From positions 1 to 20,756 of the forward strand of contig JANOBJ010000021.1 in assembly GCA_031411575.1 (NCBI GenBank): a DNA stretch of 20,756 bases, given 5' to 3'. Each line of letters opens with the position of its first letter. Within the stretch, counting starts at the first letter, position 1. The notes under the pieces are model-generated. The model ran no database searches and had not been told where the DNA came from. It saw only the letters and a list, made by a program, of their open reading frames with translations. Position numbers and translations under genes: made by a program. Positions 1 through 7,316 of the stretch are shown piece after piece. This DNA comes from JANOBJ01 sp031411575 (GTDB lineage: Bacteria; Pseudomonadota; Gammaproteobacteria; Burkholderiales; Burkholderiaceae_C).

Positions 1-769
1 CATCTACAACCACGTGATCCTGGTGCTCAAAGGGGTGTCGCTGCAGGTGCCCGAGCAGGGCATCGTGGCCATCCTGGGCGGCAACGGCGCCGGCAAGACC
101 ACCACCCTGCGCGCGGTGTCCAACCTGCTCAAGGGCGAACGCGGTGCGGTGACCAAGGGCTCGATCGAGCTGCGTGGCGAACGCATCGAGAACCTGTCGC
201 CCGCGGATTTGGTGGAGCGCGGCGTGGTGCAGGTGATGGAAGGGCGCCACTGTTTCGCGCACCTGACGATCGAGGAAAACCTGCTGACGGGCTCGTACAC
301 GCGCAAAGACAAGGCCGAGATCGCCCGCAATCTGGAAAAGGTCTACAACTACTTCCCGCGCCTGAAGACGCGCCGCACCTCGCAGGCCGCCTACACCTCG
401 GGTGGCGAGCAGCAGATGTGCGCGATTGGCCGCGCGCTGATGGCCAACCCGAGCATGGTGCTGCTGGACGAACCTTCAATGGGCCTGGCGCCGCAGATCG
501 TGGAGGAGGTCTTCGAGATTGTCAAAGACCTGAACACGAAGGAAAAAGTCACCTTCCTGCTGGCCGAGCAGAACACCAACATGGCGCTGCGCTACGCCGA
601 CTATGGCTACATCATGGAGAGCGGGCGTATCGTGATGGACGGCCCGGCCAAGGAGCTGGCCACCAATGAAGACGTGAAAGAGTTCTACCTGGGCACCGGC
701 GGCGGCGGCGAGAAAAAGAGCTTCAAGGACGTGAAGAGCTACAAGCGCCGCAAGCGTTGGCTCGCCTGA
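1..769 (+). CDS. LivF-like ABC transporter ATP-binding protein, 5' partial
   Basis: ATP-hydrolysing subunit of a branched-chain-amino-acid-type (HAAT/Liv) importer, peripheral on the cytoplasmic side of the inner membrane. The reading frame is open from base 2 (IYNHVILVLKGVSL), so the start lies outside the window; the GTG at 14 is an internal Val codon. Visible motifs are Walker A GGNGAGKTTT, the signature variant TSGGEQQ instead of LSGGQ, Walker B MVLLDEPSMGL and the switch His region LAEQNTNMAL. A basic tail (KSYKRRKRWL) extends past the usual LivF end. It sits 18 bases before a PaaK-like gene with an AAGGAG ribosome site between them. Liv-type transporters next to acyl-CoA ligase-like genes in these bacteria often serve aromatic or other carboxylic acids rather than leucine; the substrate here is unknown. 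Confidence 0.93.
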   Translation, partial: IYNHVILVLKGVSLQVPEQGIVAILGGNGAGKTTTLRAVSNLLKGERGAVTKGSIELRGERIENLSPADLVERGVVQVMEGRHCFAHLTIEENLLTGSYTRKDKAEIARNLEKVYNYFPRLKTRRTSQAAYTSGGEQQMCAIGRALMANPSMVLLDEPSMGLAPQIVEEVFEIVKDLNTKEKVTFLLAEQNTNMALRYADYGYIMESGRIVMDGPAKELATNEDVKEFYLGTGGGGEKKSFKDVKSYKRRKRWLA

Positions 770-787
770 GCGAAGGAGTCAAGACCC

Positions 788-2035
788 ATGAACGAGCTGT
801 ACGACGCGCTGGAAGCGCGTGCACCCGCCGAGCGTGAAGCCGAGCTGATGGCGGCGCTACCGGGCCAGGTTGCCCACGCGCAAGCCCGCTCCGCCGCATT
901 TGCCGCGATTTTGCAAGGCGTGGACGCCGCTGGCGTCACATCGCGCGCTGCGCTGGCGCGCTTGCCCGTCACGCGCAAGCACGAGCTGCACGAACGCCAG
1001 CGGGAACAGCGCGCGCACGACGTGTTTGGCGGTTTCTCCGCATTGGTGCGTGGTAAGGCCATGCCGCGCGTGTTCGCATCCCCCGGCCCCATCTACGAAC
1101 CCGAAGGCACCGCGCGCGACTACTGGCGCGCGGCCCGCGCCCTGTACGCGGCGGGCTTTCGCTCGGGCGACCTGGTGCACAACGCATTCAGCTACCACAT
1201 GACGCCTGGCGCGTTCATCATGGAATCGGGCGCGCACGCCATCGGCTGCACGGTGTTTCCGGCCGGTGTCGGGCAAACCGAGCAGCAGCTGCAGGCGATC
1301 GCCGAACTCAAGCCCGCGGCCTACACGGGCACGCCAAGTTTCCTGCGCATCCTGGTCGAAAAAGCGGCCGAAACGGCGAGCGACATCTCCAGCCTGAAGA
1401 AGGGTTTGGTGGGCGGCGAAGCCTTCCCGCCGAGTCTGCGCGACTGGTTTACCGAGCGCGGCCTGGCCATCTACCAGAGCTATGCCACCGCCGACCTGGG
1501 CCTGATCGCCTATGAAACCAGCGCCCGGGAAGGCCTGGTGCTCGACGAGGGCGTGATCGTCGAGATCGTGCGCCCCGGCACCGGCGACCCGGTGCCCGAG
1601 GGTGAAGTCGGCGAGATGGTGGTCACCACGCTCAACCCCGACTACCCGCTGATCCGCTTTGGCACCGGCGACCTGTCAGCCGTGCTGCCCGGCCCATGCC
1701 CGACCGGGCGAACCAACACGCGCATCAAGGGCTGGATGGGCCGCGCCGACCAGACCACCAAGATCCGCGGCATGTTTGTGCACCCGGGCCAGGTGGCTGA
1801 CATCGCGCGCCGCTTTCCCGAAGTGGTGAAAGCGCGGCTGGTCGTGACCGGCGAGATGGCCAATGACCTCATGACGCTCAAGGTTGAAACCGCTTCGGCG
1901 CCGCAGGGGCTGGAGGTCCAGTTGGGTGAAGCGATTCGCGACGTCACCAAGCTGCGCGGCGACGTGGAACTGGTGGCGCCGGGCACTTTGCCGAACGACG
2001 GCAAGGTCATCGAGGATGCGCGAAGCTACAAATAA
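788..2035 (+). CDS. PaaK-like phenylacetate-CoA ligase family protein with degenerate P-loop
   Basis: A 415-residue protein of the adenylate-forming PaaK family, slightly shorter than typical PaaK (about 430-440 residues from memory). The GEAFPP segment near residue 218, the YATADLG region near 238, the RFGTGDLS stretch near 291 and the GRADQTTKIRGMFVHP hinge near 318 follow the family. The C-terminal lysine candidate is in NDGKVIEDAR. The Ser/Thr/Gly-rich ATP-binding loop expected near residue 95-105 (SSGTTG in PaaK) is absent; that region reads VFASPGPIYEPEG. The protein may therefore be an altered ligase, a CoA-ligase-like accessory to the upstream transporter, or no longer catalytic. The start is fixed by AAGGAG at 773-778. 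It is probably co-transcribed with the LivF gene. A repeat copy begins two bases after its stop. Confidence 0.85.
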   Translation: MNELYDALEARAPAEREAELMAALPGQVAHAQARSAAFAAILQGVDAAGVTSRAALARLPVTRKHELHERQREQRAHDVFGGFSALVRGKAMPRVFASPGPIYEPEGTARDYWRAARALYAAGFRSGDLVHNAFSYHMTPGAFIMESGAHAIGCTVFPAGVGQTEQQLQAIAELKPAAYTGTPSFLRILVEKAAETASDISSLKKGLVGGEAFPPSLRDWFTERGLAIYQSYATADLGLIAYETSAREGLVLDEGVIVEIVRPGTGDPVPEGEVGEMVVTTLNPDYPLIRFGTGDLSAVLPGPCPTGRTNTRIKGWMGRADQTTKIRGMFVHPGQVADIARRFPEVVKARLVVTGEMANDLMTLKVETASAPQGLEVQLGEAIRDVTKLRGDVELVAPGTLPNDGKVIEDARSYK

Positions 2036-2037
2036 AT

Positions 2038-2103
2038 TGCTAGCAAATATATAGCAAACTATGACCAGCCGAAGCCGACCTTTGGCCGATTTGGCTTGAA
2101 AAT
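2038..2103 (+). repeat. 66-bp interspersed repeat, copy A (intergenic)
   Basis: One of four copies that align end to end without gaps. It starts with TGCTA and has an inverted pair TTGCTA (2037-2042) and TAGCAA (2052-2057). This is followed by the conserved ATGACC (2061-2066), and it ends in GATTTGG-CTTGAAAAT. Compared with the reverse complement of copy B (4599-4664), I count 46 of 66 identical bases by eye. It is AT-richer than the surrounding genes and begins two bases after the TAA of the PaaK-like gene. Its frame is continuous with that gene but separated from it by the stop. Confidence 0.8.
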
Positions 2104-2213
2104 TGACCCCCGGCAGCCGCGCCGGGACACAAGCGCCAACCCGGCACGGTGAACCGGTCCGGGCGGCCTGGATGGGCTTGGATGGGTCGTGGCCCGAACC
2201 GCGTTTCGCACGT

Positions 2214-2235
2214 AACCCTTTGAATCAAAAGGGTT
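2214..2235 (+). terminator. Hairpin, possible weak terminator
   Basis: AACCCTTT (2214-2221) and AAAGGGTT (2228-2235) form a perfect 8-bp stem with a 6-base loop, followed by TTA rather than a long T-run. It lies about 180 bases after the PaaK-like stop and 90 bases before the Bug gene. It could end the Liv operon transcript or be a leader structure. A second short hairpin, CCCGGC/GCCGGG at 2109-2126, follows repeat copy A. I see no convincing sigma-70 promoter in 2104-2326. Confidence 0.35.
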
Positions 2236-2326
2236 TTACCCCCGCTCCGTAAGTAGTTCCCGCGATGCAGCGCCCGCCACCAGCGACTACCATTTGCGCG
2301 CCGTCTCTTTCAAACCCGGAGCATCC

Positions 2327-3307
2327 ATGAAAAAACTCTTGACCCTGACGCTGGTCGCCGCCGCCAGCTTCGGCGCCGTCGCCGCCGACTTCCCCATCAA
2401 AGACAAGCCGATCACCATCATCGTGCCGTTCACCGCTGGCGGGCCGACCGACCGCGTCGCGCGCGACTTGGCCGAGGCGCTGCGCAAGCCGCTGGGCGGC
2501 GCGACCGTGCTGGTCGACAACGCCGCCGGTGCCGGCGGCTCGATTGGCGCCAACAAGGTGGCCAAGGCCGGTCCGGACGGCCACACCCTGCTGCTTCACC
2601 ACATCGGCATGTCCACCATGCCCACGCTGGTGCGCAACATCCCGTTCAAGGTCGAGAGCGATTTTGAGTACCTCGGCATGATCAACGACGTGCCGATGAC
2701 CCTGATCGCCAAGCCCGCGATGCCCGCCACCAACTACAAGGAGCTGACCACCTGGATCGCCCAGAACAAGGGCAAGATCAACCTGGGCAACGCCGGCGTT
2801 GGTTCGGCCTCGCACCTGTGCGGCCTGCTGTTCCAGAACGCGCTGCAGGTGGACATGACCCCGGTGCCCTACAAAGGCACGGCGCCCGCCATGACCGACC
2901 TGATCGGCGGCCAGATCGACCTGATGTGCGACCAGACCACCAACACCACGAGCCAGATCGAAGGCAAGAAGGTCAAGGCGTTCGCGGTGACGACAGCCAA
3001 GCGCCTGTCCACCCCGGCGTTGAAAGACCTGCCCACGCTGCAGGAATCTGGCTTGAAGGCATTTGAAGTCACCATCTGGCATGGCCTGTACGCACCCAAG
3101 GGCACGCCGGCCGATGTGCAGAAAAAGATCAATGACGCGCTGAAAGTCGCCCTCAAGGACCCCGATTTCGTCAAGAAGCAGGAAGGCCTGGGCGCCGTGG
3201 TCGTGGCCGACAAACGCGTGGAACCGGCCGAGCACAAGAAGTTCGTCGCCGGCGAAATCGCCAAGTGGAGCCCCATCATCAAGGCGGCGGGCGTCTACGC
3301 CGACTGA
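2327..3307 (+). CDS. Bug-family (tripartite tricarboxylate transporter) solute-binding protein
   Basis: A 326-residue periplasmic receptor of the TctC/Bug family, which binds small carboxylates. An earlier in-frame start at 2294 was rejected: ATG 2327 is preceded by GGAG (2318-2321) and opens a textbook signal peptide (KK, hydrophobic core, AVA-AD cleavage near residue 19). Family hallmarks follow: ITIIVPFTAGGPTDRVAR near the mature N-terminus, then VDNAAGAGGSIGANKVAKAG, HLCGLLFQ near 165 and VPYKGTAPAMTDLIGGQ near 180. No TctA or TctB membrane partner is in the window, so this is an orphan receptor, as is common in Burkholderiales. It is monocistronic, with its own terminator at 3332-3355. 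The ligand cannot be read from the sequence. Confidence 0.93.
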   Translation: MKKLLTLTLVAAASFGAVAADFPIKDKPITIIVPFTAGGPTDRVARDLAEALRKPLGGATVLVDNAAGAGGSIGANKVAKAGPDGHTLLLHHIGMSTMPTLVRNIPFKVESDFEYLGMINDVPMTLIAKPAMPATNYKELTTWIAQNKGKINLGNAGVGSASHLCGLLFQNALQVDMTPVPYKGTAPAMTDLIGGQIDLMCDQTTNTTSQIEGKKVKAFAVTTAKRLSTPALKDLPTLQESGLKAFEVTIWHGLYAPKGTPADVQKKINDALKVALKDPDFVKKQEGLGAVVVADKRVEPAEHKKFVAGEIAKWSPIIKAAGVYAD

Positions 3308-3331
3308 TCGGCACCGCCAACCTGATCCGTC

Positions 3332-3355
3332 AGCCACCTCCGGGTGGCTTTTTTT
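3332..3355 (+). terminator. Rho-independent terminator after the first Bug gene
   Basis: AGCCACC (3332-3338) pairs perfectly with GGTGGCT (3343-3349) around a TCCG loop, followed by a run of T residues (3349-3355). It lies 25 bases after the stop codon of the Bug gene. Confidence 0.9.
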
Positions 3356-3405
3356 CGGCCGGCGGATTGGGGAATGCGTGTGTCTGCCCGCGCGGCGTTT
3401 GCTCC

Positions 3406-3417
3406 TAAACTGCGCGC
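3406..3417 (+). promoter_or_regulatory. Possible -10 element for a leaderless transcript
   Basis: TAAACT (3406-3411) lies six bases before the ATG at 3418, and no Shine-Dalgarno sequence is visible between them. If TAAACT is a -10 box, the transcript would start at or next to the A of the ATG. No good -35 hexamer is seen at the expected distance, so this is tentative. Confidence 0.3.
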
Positions 3418-4173
3418 ATGAACGCCCCATCCAGAACCTGCATCGTCACCGGCTCGGCCAGCGGCATCGGCGCCGCCACCGTGCTGGCGCTGGCCCGTGC
3501 CGGCTACAGCACCTTCGGGCTGGATCTCAACGTCGACGGCGCCGAAGCCGTGGCCCTGCAGGCGGCGCTGGAGGCGCCCGGCACGCGCCACGCCAGCACG
3601 GCCTGCGATGTGGCGGAGGAATCGCAGGTGGTAGCGGGCTTCGCCCAGGCCATCACCTTCCTCGGCCGGCTGGATGCGTTGGTCACCAGCGCCGGCGTGG
3701 CCGAGATGACACCCTTCATGGACATCAGCGTCGCGCAGTTCCGGCGGGTACACGACGTCAATGTGCTGGGCACCTGGCTGTGTATGCGCGAGGCCGCGCG
3801 CAGCATGCCGCCAGGCAGCGCGATCTGCGCCATCGCCAGCATCGCGGGCCTGCGCGGCGGCGGTCTGTCGGGCACAGCGGCCTATGCCGCCAGCAAGGGC
3901 GGCGTGATTGCGCTGGCCAAGAACGCCGCGCGCGTGCTGGCCGAGCGCGGCATCCGCGTCAACACCCTGTCGCCCGGCGCAACCGACACGCCGATGATCA
4001 CCGAGCCCCTGCGCAACCCGGCGCACCGCGCGCGCATCGAAGGCCTGGCCGCGCAGCGGCGCATTGGCCTGGCATCCGAGATCGCCCATGGTGTGGTCTA
4101 TTTGCTGTCGCCCGAAGCCAGTTTCACGCACGGCGCCAATCTGGTGGTGGATGGCGGCATCGTGATGCCATGA
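3418..4173 (+). CDS. SDR-family NAD(P)-dependent oxidoreductase
   Basis: A classical short-chain dehydrogenase/reductase of 251 residues, the usual length. The Rossmann dinucleotide motif TGSASGIG is at residues 11-18. An acidic D36 after strand 2 suggests NAD preference. A CDV segment is at 63-65, NVLG at 115-118, catalytic Ser at 141 (SIAG), and Tyr156 and Lys160 in YAASK. The C-terminal NLVVDGGIVMP is typical. The NNAG motif reads TSAG, with Ser replacing Asn. The start ATG has no Shine-Dalgarno sequence (see the -10 element at 3406). The stop overlaps the next gene by ATGA, so the two are probably coupled. The substrate is unknown; oxidation or reduction of an alicyclic hydroxy-/oxo-acyl-CoA would suit the neighbouring anthranilate cluster, but that is inference. 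Confidence 0.92.
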   Translation: MNAPSRTCIVTGSASGIGAATVLALARAGYSTFGLDLNVDGAEAVALQAALEAPGTRHASTACDVAEESQVVAGFAQAITFLGRLDALVTSAGVAEMTPFMDISVAQFRRVHDVNVLGTWLCMREAARSMPPGSAICAIASIAGLRGGGLSGTAAYAASKGGVIALAKNAARVLAERGIRVNTLSPGATDTPMITEPLRNPAHRARIEGLAAQRRIGLASEIAHGVVYLLSPEASFTHGANLVVDGGIVMP

Positions 4174-4565
4174 GCTCTGACACGGCCTCTCCAGGCTGGC
4201 AGCACCCGTTGCGGATCGTCGATTCCATCACCGAGCTCGGTGCCGCAGATGCGGGCTGTATTGCCGTCAGCGGCTCGCACGGTGGCCTGAGTTCGGGGCG
4301 TTACGCACTGGCGGCGCGGCCCCAGCTCAGTGTCTTCAACGATGCCGGTGGTGGCCGGGACAACGCCGGGCTGGCCGCGCTGGCGCTGCTGCAGGCGCAT
4401 GGGCTGGCGGCTTGTACCGTGGCCCACACCAGTGCCCGCATCGGCGAAGCGCACAGCACGCTGGCCGATGGCATCATCAACCATATGAACGCCGCAGCGG
4501 CCGCACTCGGCCTGCGCCAAGGCCAGCCGTGCCAGGCGGCGGTACAGCCCTTGATCCAGCCCTAG
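4170..4565 (+). CDS. Conserved-looking hypothetical protein, Gly/Ala-rich, 131 aa
   Basis: I do not recognise the family by name. The start ATG at 4170 overlaps the SDR stop (ATGA), and 24 bases separate its stop from the second Bug gene, so it is the middle gene of a three-gene unit. The protein is soluble-looking, with no signal peptide or membrane segment. It has dense motif-like stretches: IAVSGSHGGLSSGRYAL (about residues 30-46), VFNDAGGGRDNAGLAALALLQ (split around 53-73), TVAHTSARIGEA (about 80-91), then DGIINHMNAAAAALGL. The Ser-His-Gly-Gly and Asp-Ala-Gly-Gly-Gly patterns look like a ligand or metal site in a small enzyme or binding fold rather than random sequence. Codon use is the same high-GC style as its neighbours. 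An upstream extension of the frame to 3378 is a shadow of the SDR gene. Confidence 0.8.
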   Translation: MSSDTASPGWQHPLRIVDSITELGAADAGCIAVSGSHGGLSSGRYALAARPQLSVFNDAGGGRDNAGLAALALLQAHGLAACTVAHTSARIGEAHSTLADGIINHMNAAAAALGLRQGQPCQAAVQPLIQP

Positions 4566-4589
4566 ACCGCTTTACTTCCGGAGACACTC

Positions 4590-5600
4590 ATGCAGCCCAT
4601 TTTCAAACCAAATCGCCGCCAAGTCCTTGTCATTTGGTCATTGTTTGCTACTGTTTTTATAGCATTTGGCGTTAGTGCGCAGACCAGCTGGCCGACCAAG
4701 CCCGTGAAGATCGTGGTGCCGTTCGCACCCGGCGGCACCACCGACATCCTGGCACGTGCGGTTGCGCCAGAACTCTCGCGCGCCTTCGGCCAGCAGTTCG
4801 TGGTGGAGAACCGCGCTGGCGCGGGCGGCAACCTGGGTGCCGAGGTGGTGGCCAAGTCACCAGCGGATGGCTACACCCTGCTCATGGGCACGGTGGGCAC
4901 CCACGGCATCAACAAGGCGCTGTACGAACGCATGCCGTTTGACCCGCAAAAAGACTTTGCGCCGATCACGCTGGTGGCGGGTGTGCCCAATGTGATGGTG
5001 ATGAACACCGACAAAGCCAAGGCGCTGGGCATCAACAGCGTGGCGGATTTCATTCGCGTGGCCAAGACGCAGCCTGGCAAGCTGAACATGGCCTCCAGCG
5101 GCAACGGCACGTCGATCCATCTGGCTGGCGAATTGTTCAAGAGCATGAGCGGGACCTTCATGGTTCACTTTCCGTACCGTGGCTCGGGGCCGGCGCTGCT
5201 CGACCTGATCGGCGGCAACATGGACGTGATGTTCGACAACCTGCCGTCTTCGATGCCACACATCAAGTCCGGCAAGCTCAAGGCGCTGGCGGTGACCAGC
5301 GCACAGCGTTCAACCGCGCTGCCCGATGTGCCGACCATCGAAGAAGCCGGCAAGCTCAAGGGCTTCGAGGCGAGTTCGTGGTTTGGCTTGCTAGCCCCCG
5401 CAGGCACGCCGCCCGAGGTGGTGAACCGGCTCCAGCAGGAGGTGGCCAAGGCGCTGAACAGCCCGGCCATCAAGGAGCGCCTGCAGGCTCAGGGCGCGAT
5501 TCCCAGCGGCAATTCACCGGCCGAGTTTGCCAAGCTGATCGACAGCGAAATCAAGAAGTGGGCGCAGGTGGTGAAGGTGTCGGGCGCCAAGGTGGATTAG
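4590..5600 (+). CDS. Bug-family solute-binding protein, signal peptide built from a repeat
   Basis: A 336-residue TctC/Bug periplasmic receptor. After the signal sequence the mature part opens QTSWPTKPVKIVVPFAPGGTTDILAR. It continues with VENRAGAGGNLGAEVVAKSPADGYTLL, VHFPYRGSGPALLDLIGGN and the late GFEASSWFGLLAPAGTP, all standard family blocks. GGAGA before ATG 4590 supports the start. Codons 4-25 coincide exactly with repeat copy B (4599-4664, reverse orientation), so the twin-Arg-like basic stretch and hydrophobic core of the signal peptide are repeat-derived. RRQVLVI resembles a Tat motif only loosely; Sec export is more likely. It is probably co-transcribed with the SDR and the 131-residue protein. 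No TctA or TctB genes are present, and the ligand is unknown. Confidence 0.93.
   Translation: MQPIFKPNRRQVLVIWSLFATVFIAFGVSAQTSWPTKPVKIVVPFAPGGTTDILARAVAPELSRAFGQQFVVENRAGAGGNLGAEVVAKSPADGYTLLMGTVGTHGINKALYERMPFDPQKDFAPITLVAGVPNVMVMNTDKAKALGINSVADFIRVAKTQPGKLNMASSGNGTSIHLAGELFKSMSGTFMVHFPYRGSGPALLDLIGGNMDVMFDNLPSSMPHIKSGKLKALAVTSAQRSTALPDVPTIEEAGKLKGFEASSWFGLLAPAGTPPEVVNRLQQEVAKALNSPAIKERLQAQGAIPSGNSPAEFAKLIDSEIKKWAQVVKVSGAKVD
4599..4664 (-). repeat. 66-bp interspersed repeat, copy B (inside a signal-peptide coding region)
   Basis: In reverse orientation this copy starts TGCTATAAAAACAGTAGCA, continues with AATGACCA and ends GATTTGG-TTTGAAAAT. Its first 30 bases match 27 of 30 in copy C (11518), and overall about 46 of 66 match copy A, with no gaps. 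It begins on a codon boundary of the host gene and supplies 22 codons in frame. Copy D is read in the same frame (both give K3, Q8, V9, V11, S14, A17, I21, A22). Confidence 0.82.
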
Positions 5601-5603
5601 TCA

Positions 5604-5927
5604 TCAGACTCCCCAGACGATCTCGACTTCCGCTTTCTCGCTGCGTCGCAGCATGTCAATGAACGGCACGGCGCGCTGACGCAGGCTGATGGCCTCCGTG
5701 GGGGGCGGCTTCACGCCCTCGGCGCGGGCCTGCTCGGCGGCGGCTTTCTGGTCGGCTTCGTCCTTGGCAATCGCCGACTCCAGCGCGCTGATGGCCGCAC
5801 CCATTTGCACCGGCAGGATGATGCCGGTCGGGCCGGCGTCCTTGCCAATGATGCCCAGCACGCGCCGCCCGCTGGGCTCGAGCATGATCAGGTCGCCAGC
5901 GGCCTTGGATTTGAATTTGTAGAGCAT
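5604..5927 (-). CDS. DUF1840 family protein
   Basis: A 107-residue cytoplasmic protein that I recognise as DUF1840, a small betaproteobacterial family of unknown function. The typical opening MLYKFKSKAAGDLIMLEPSGRRVL and the end FIDMLRRSEKAEVEIVWG are intact. The central PVQMGAAISALESAIAKDEA segment should be helical. The start is 12 bases after the stop of the CFA synthase gene on the same strand, so the two probably form an operon. Its stop is 3 bases from the convergent Bug stop, and no terminator separates them, so the transcripts may overlap. Confidence 0.9.
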   Translation of the reverse strand: MLYKFKSKAAGDLIMLEPSGRRVLGIIGKDAGPTGIILPVQMGAAISALESAIAKDEADQKAAAEQARAEGVKPPPTEAISLRQRAVPFIDMLRRSEKAEVEIVWGV

Positions 5928-5939
5928 GATGCGGCAGGC

Positions 5940-7202
5940 CTATCGGTAGATGTAGTCGCGCTGGAAAGGATAGGCCGATTGTGCGCCTGCGAGGGCGCCC
6001 TCGGTGACATCGCCGCTGGGCCGGGTGGCAAGAAACTGGTGCAGCGAAATCCAGCCCTGCTCGAAACTCATGGCGCTGCCGGCCAGGTACAAGCGGTAGG
6101 CGCGCAGGATTTTCGCCGCCTGCGCCGCGCCTGATGTGGCCGACAGTACGCGCACCGCCTCGTCCAGCCGAGACTCCAGCGCGTCCGACCAGGCCCATAG
6201 CGTGCGCGCGTAGTGCGGCCTCAGGTTTTCGGTGTCCACCATCTCCAGGCCCGCGGCCGCCATGTTCTGCAGCAGCCGGCTCGCGTGCAGCAGCTCGCCA
6301 CCAGGGAAGATGTATTTCTCAATGAAGTCGCCCATGCCGGCGCCAAGCTGGTCGTTGTCCACGCCACCGGCCGTGATGCCGTGGTTCATGACCAGCCCGC
6401 CCGGCGCCAGCAGGCTGTGGATTTTGCGGAAATACCCGCGCATGTTGGCCCGCCCGACGTGCTCGAACATGCCCACGGAGGCGATGCGGTCGAAGCTGTT
6501 GGCTGCATTCAGTTCGCGGTAATCCAGCAACTGGGCGCGCACCCGACCCGTCAGGCCTTTCTCATCGATCAGGCGCTCCAGGTGCGCGTGCTGGTTGCGC
6601 GACAGCGTGATGCCCGTGGCGCGTACGCCGTAATGCTCCGCAGCCCAGAACAGCAGGCCGCCCCAGCCCGCCCCGATATCCAGAAAGCGCAAGCCGGGCT
6701 CGAGCTTCAGCTTGCGGCAGATGTGGTCGAGCTTGGCCTCCTGAGCCTGCGCGAGCGTCATGTCCACATCGCGGTAGTAGGCGCAGGAATAGACGCGGCG
6801 CGGGTCGAGCCAGAGCGCAAAGAAAGCATCAGAAACGTCGTAGTGAAAGCGGATCTGCGCCGCATCGCGGTCCAGCGAGTGCGCCGCCAGCGAACGCGCG
6901 CGCCGCAGCAGCTGGGTCCACCAGGTCGTGTCGCTCTCCATTGGCTCGCCCGGCAACAGCCGCGCGGCGGTGACCATCAGGTCGCGCATGGTCCCGTCAA
7001 ACTCGATGCGGCCTTCCACATAGCCCTCAGCCAGCGCACCGATCTGCCCGGCCGCGAGCGTGGCCACGCCCGCCCAGTCGGCCAGCGTGAGCGTGAGCTT
7101 GGCGTTGGCATGCCCGCACCGTTGCCCCCCCGGCAACTGCAGGGCTACCGGCACCGGCAGACCCGCCAGTTGGGACTCAACCGTGCGAACCAGCATGTTC
7201 AT
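5940..7202 (-). CDS. Cyclopropane-fatty-acyl-phospholipid synthase family methyltransferase
   Basis: A SAM-dependent methyltransferase of the CFA synthase (Mycolic_acid_cyclopropane synthase) family, 420 residues from ATG 7202. The family adds a methylene across cis double bonds of membrane phospholipid acyl chains, at the inner membrane. The SAM-binding motif LDIGAGWGG is near residue 190, preceded by the family's HYDVSDAFFALWLD segment near 135. RIASVGMFEHVG and the YIFPGGEL region follow. The N-terminal 100 residues are the lipid-binding-type domain. A TTG 36 bases upstream (7238) is open but overlaps a plausible -35 box, so I prefer the ATG at 7202; a second ATG lies at 7196. It probably forms an operon with DUF1840 and is divergent from the anthranilate operon. 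Confidence 0.9.
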   Translation of the reverse strand: MNMLVRTVESQLAGLPVPVALQLPGGQRCGHANAKLTLTLADWAGVATLAAGQIGALAEGYVEGRIEFDGTMRDLMVTAARLLPGEPMESDTTWWTQLLRRARSLAAHSLDRDAAQIRFHYDVSDAFFALWLDPRRVYSCAYYRDVDMTLAQAQEAKLDHICRKLKLEPGLRFLDIGAGWGGLLFWAAEHYGVRATGITLSRNQHAHLERLIDEKGLTGRVRAQLLDYRELNAANSFDRIASVGMFEHVGRANMRGYFRKIHSLLAPGGLVMNHGITAGGVDNDQLGAGMGDFIEKYIFPGGELLHASRLLQNMAAAGLEMVDTENLRPHYARTLWAWSDALESRLDEAVRVLSATSGAAQAAKILRAYRLYLAGSAMSFEQGWISLHQFLATRPSGDVTEGALAGAQSAYPFQRDYIYR

Positions 7203-7208
7203 GGGCTG

Positions 7209-7238
7209 ATTCTTGGCCGATCCGGCGGGCGGCGTCAA
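7209..7238 (-). promoter_or_regulatory. Candidate promoter of the CFA synthase-like gene
   Basis: On the minus strand TTGACG (7238-7233) is followed after 18 bases by AAGAAT (7214-7209), with four of six matches to TATAAT. Only six bases then separate it from ATG 7202, and no Shine-Dalgarno sequence is present. This repeats the leaderless geometry seen at 3406 and 7339. Confidence 0.35.
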
Positions 7239-7316
7239 CCCGGTTGGCGCAAACCCGGCGCAGTTAACCCGGATGTATTCAATCCCGGATGACGGCGGCC
7301 GCGGCGCTAGCGGGGC

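Noticed and set aside
2225..3430. Long minus-strand open frame of 401 codons opposite the first Bug gene
   Set aside because: Composition is typical of the antisense of a GC-rich gene (His/Gly/Arg-rich, no family blocks). The plus-strand frame has a signal peptide and clear Bug motifs.
3378..4169. Upstream extension of the 131-residue protein frame through the SDR gene
   Set aside because: The extension is a shadow of the SDR gene with low-complexity Arg/Gly/Ala content. The ATGA overlap at 4170 is the natural start.
4599..4664. Tat signal peptide in the second Bug receptor (RRQVLVI)
   Set aside because: Only the two Arg match well. Bug receptors are normally Sec-exported, and the RR comes from the repeat.
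7203..7238. TTG start for the CFA synthase-like gene at 7238
   Set aside because: A rare start codon whose bases also fit a -35 hexamer; the ATG at 7202 gives a normal family N-terminus.
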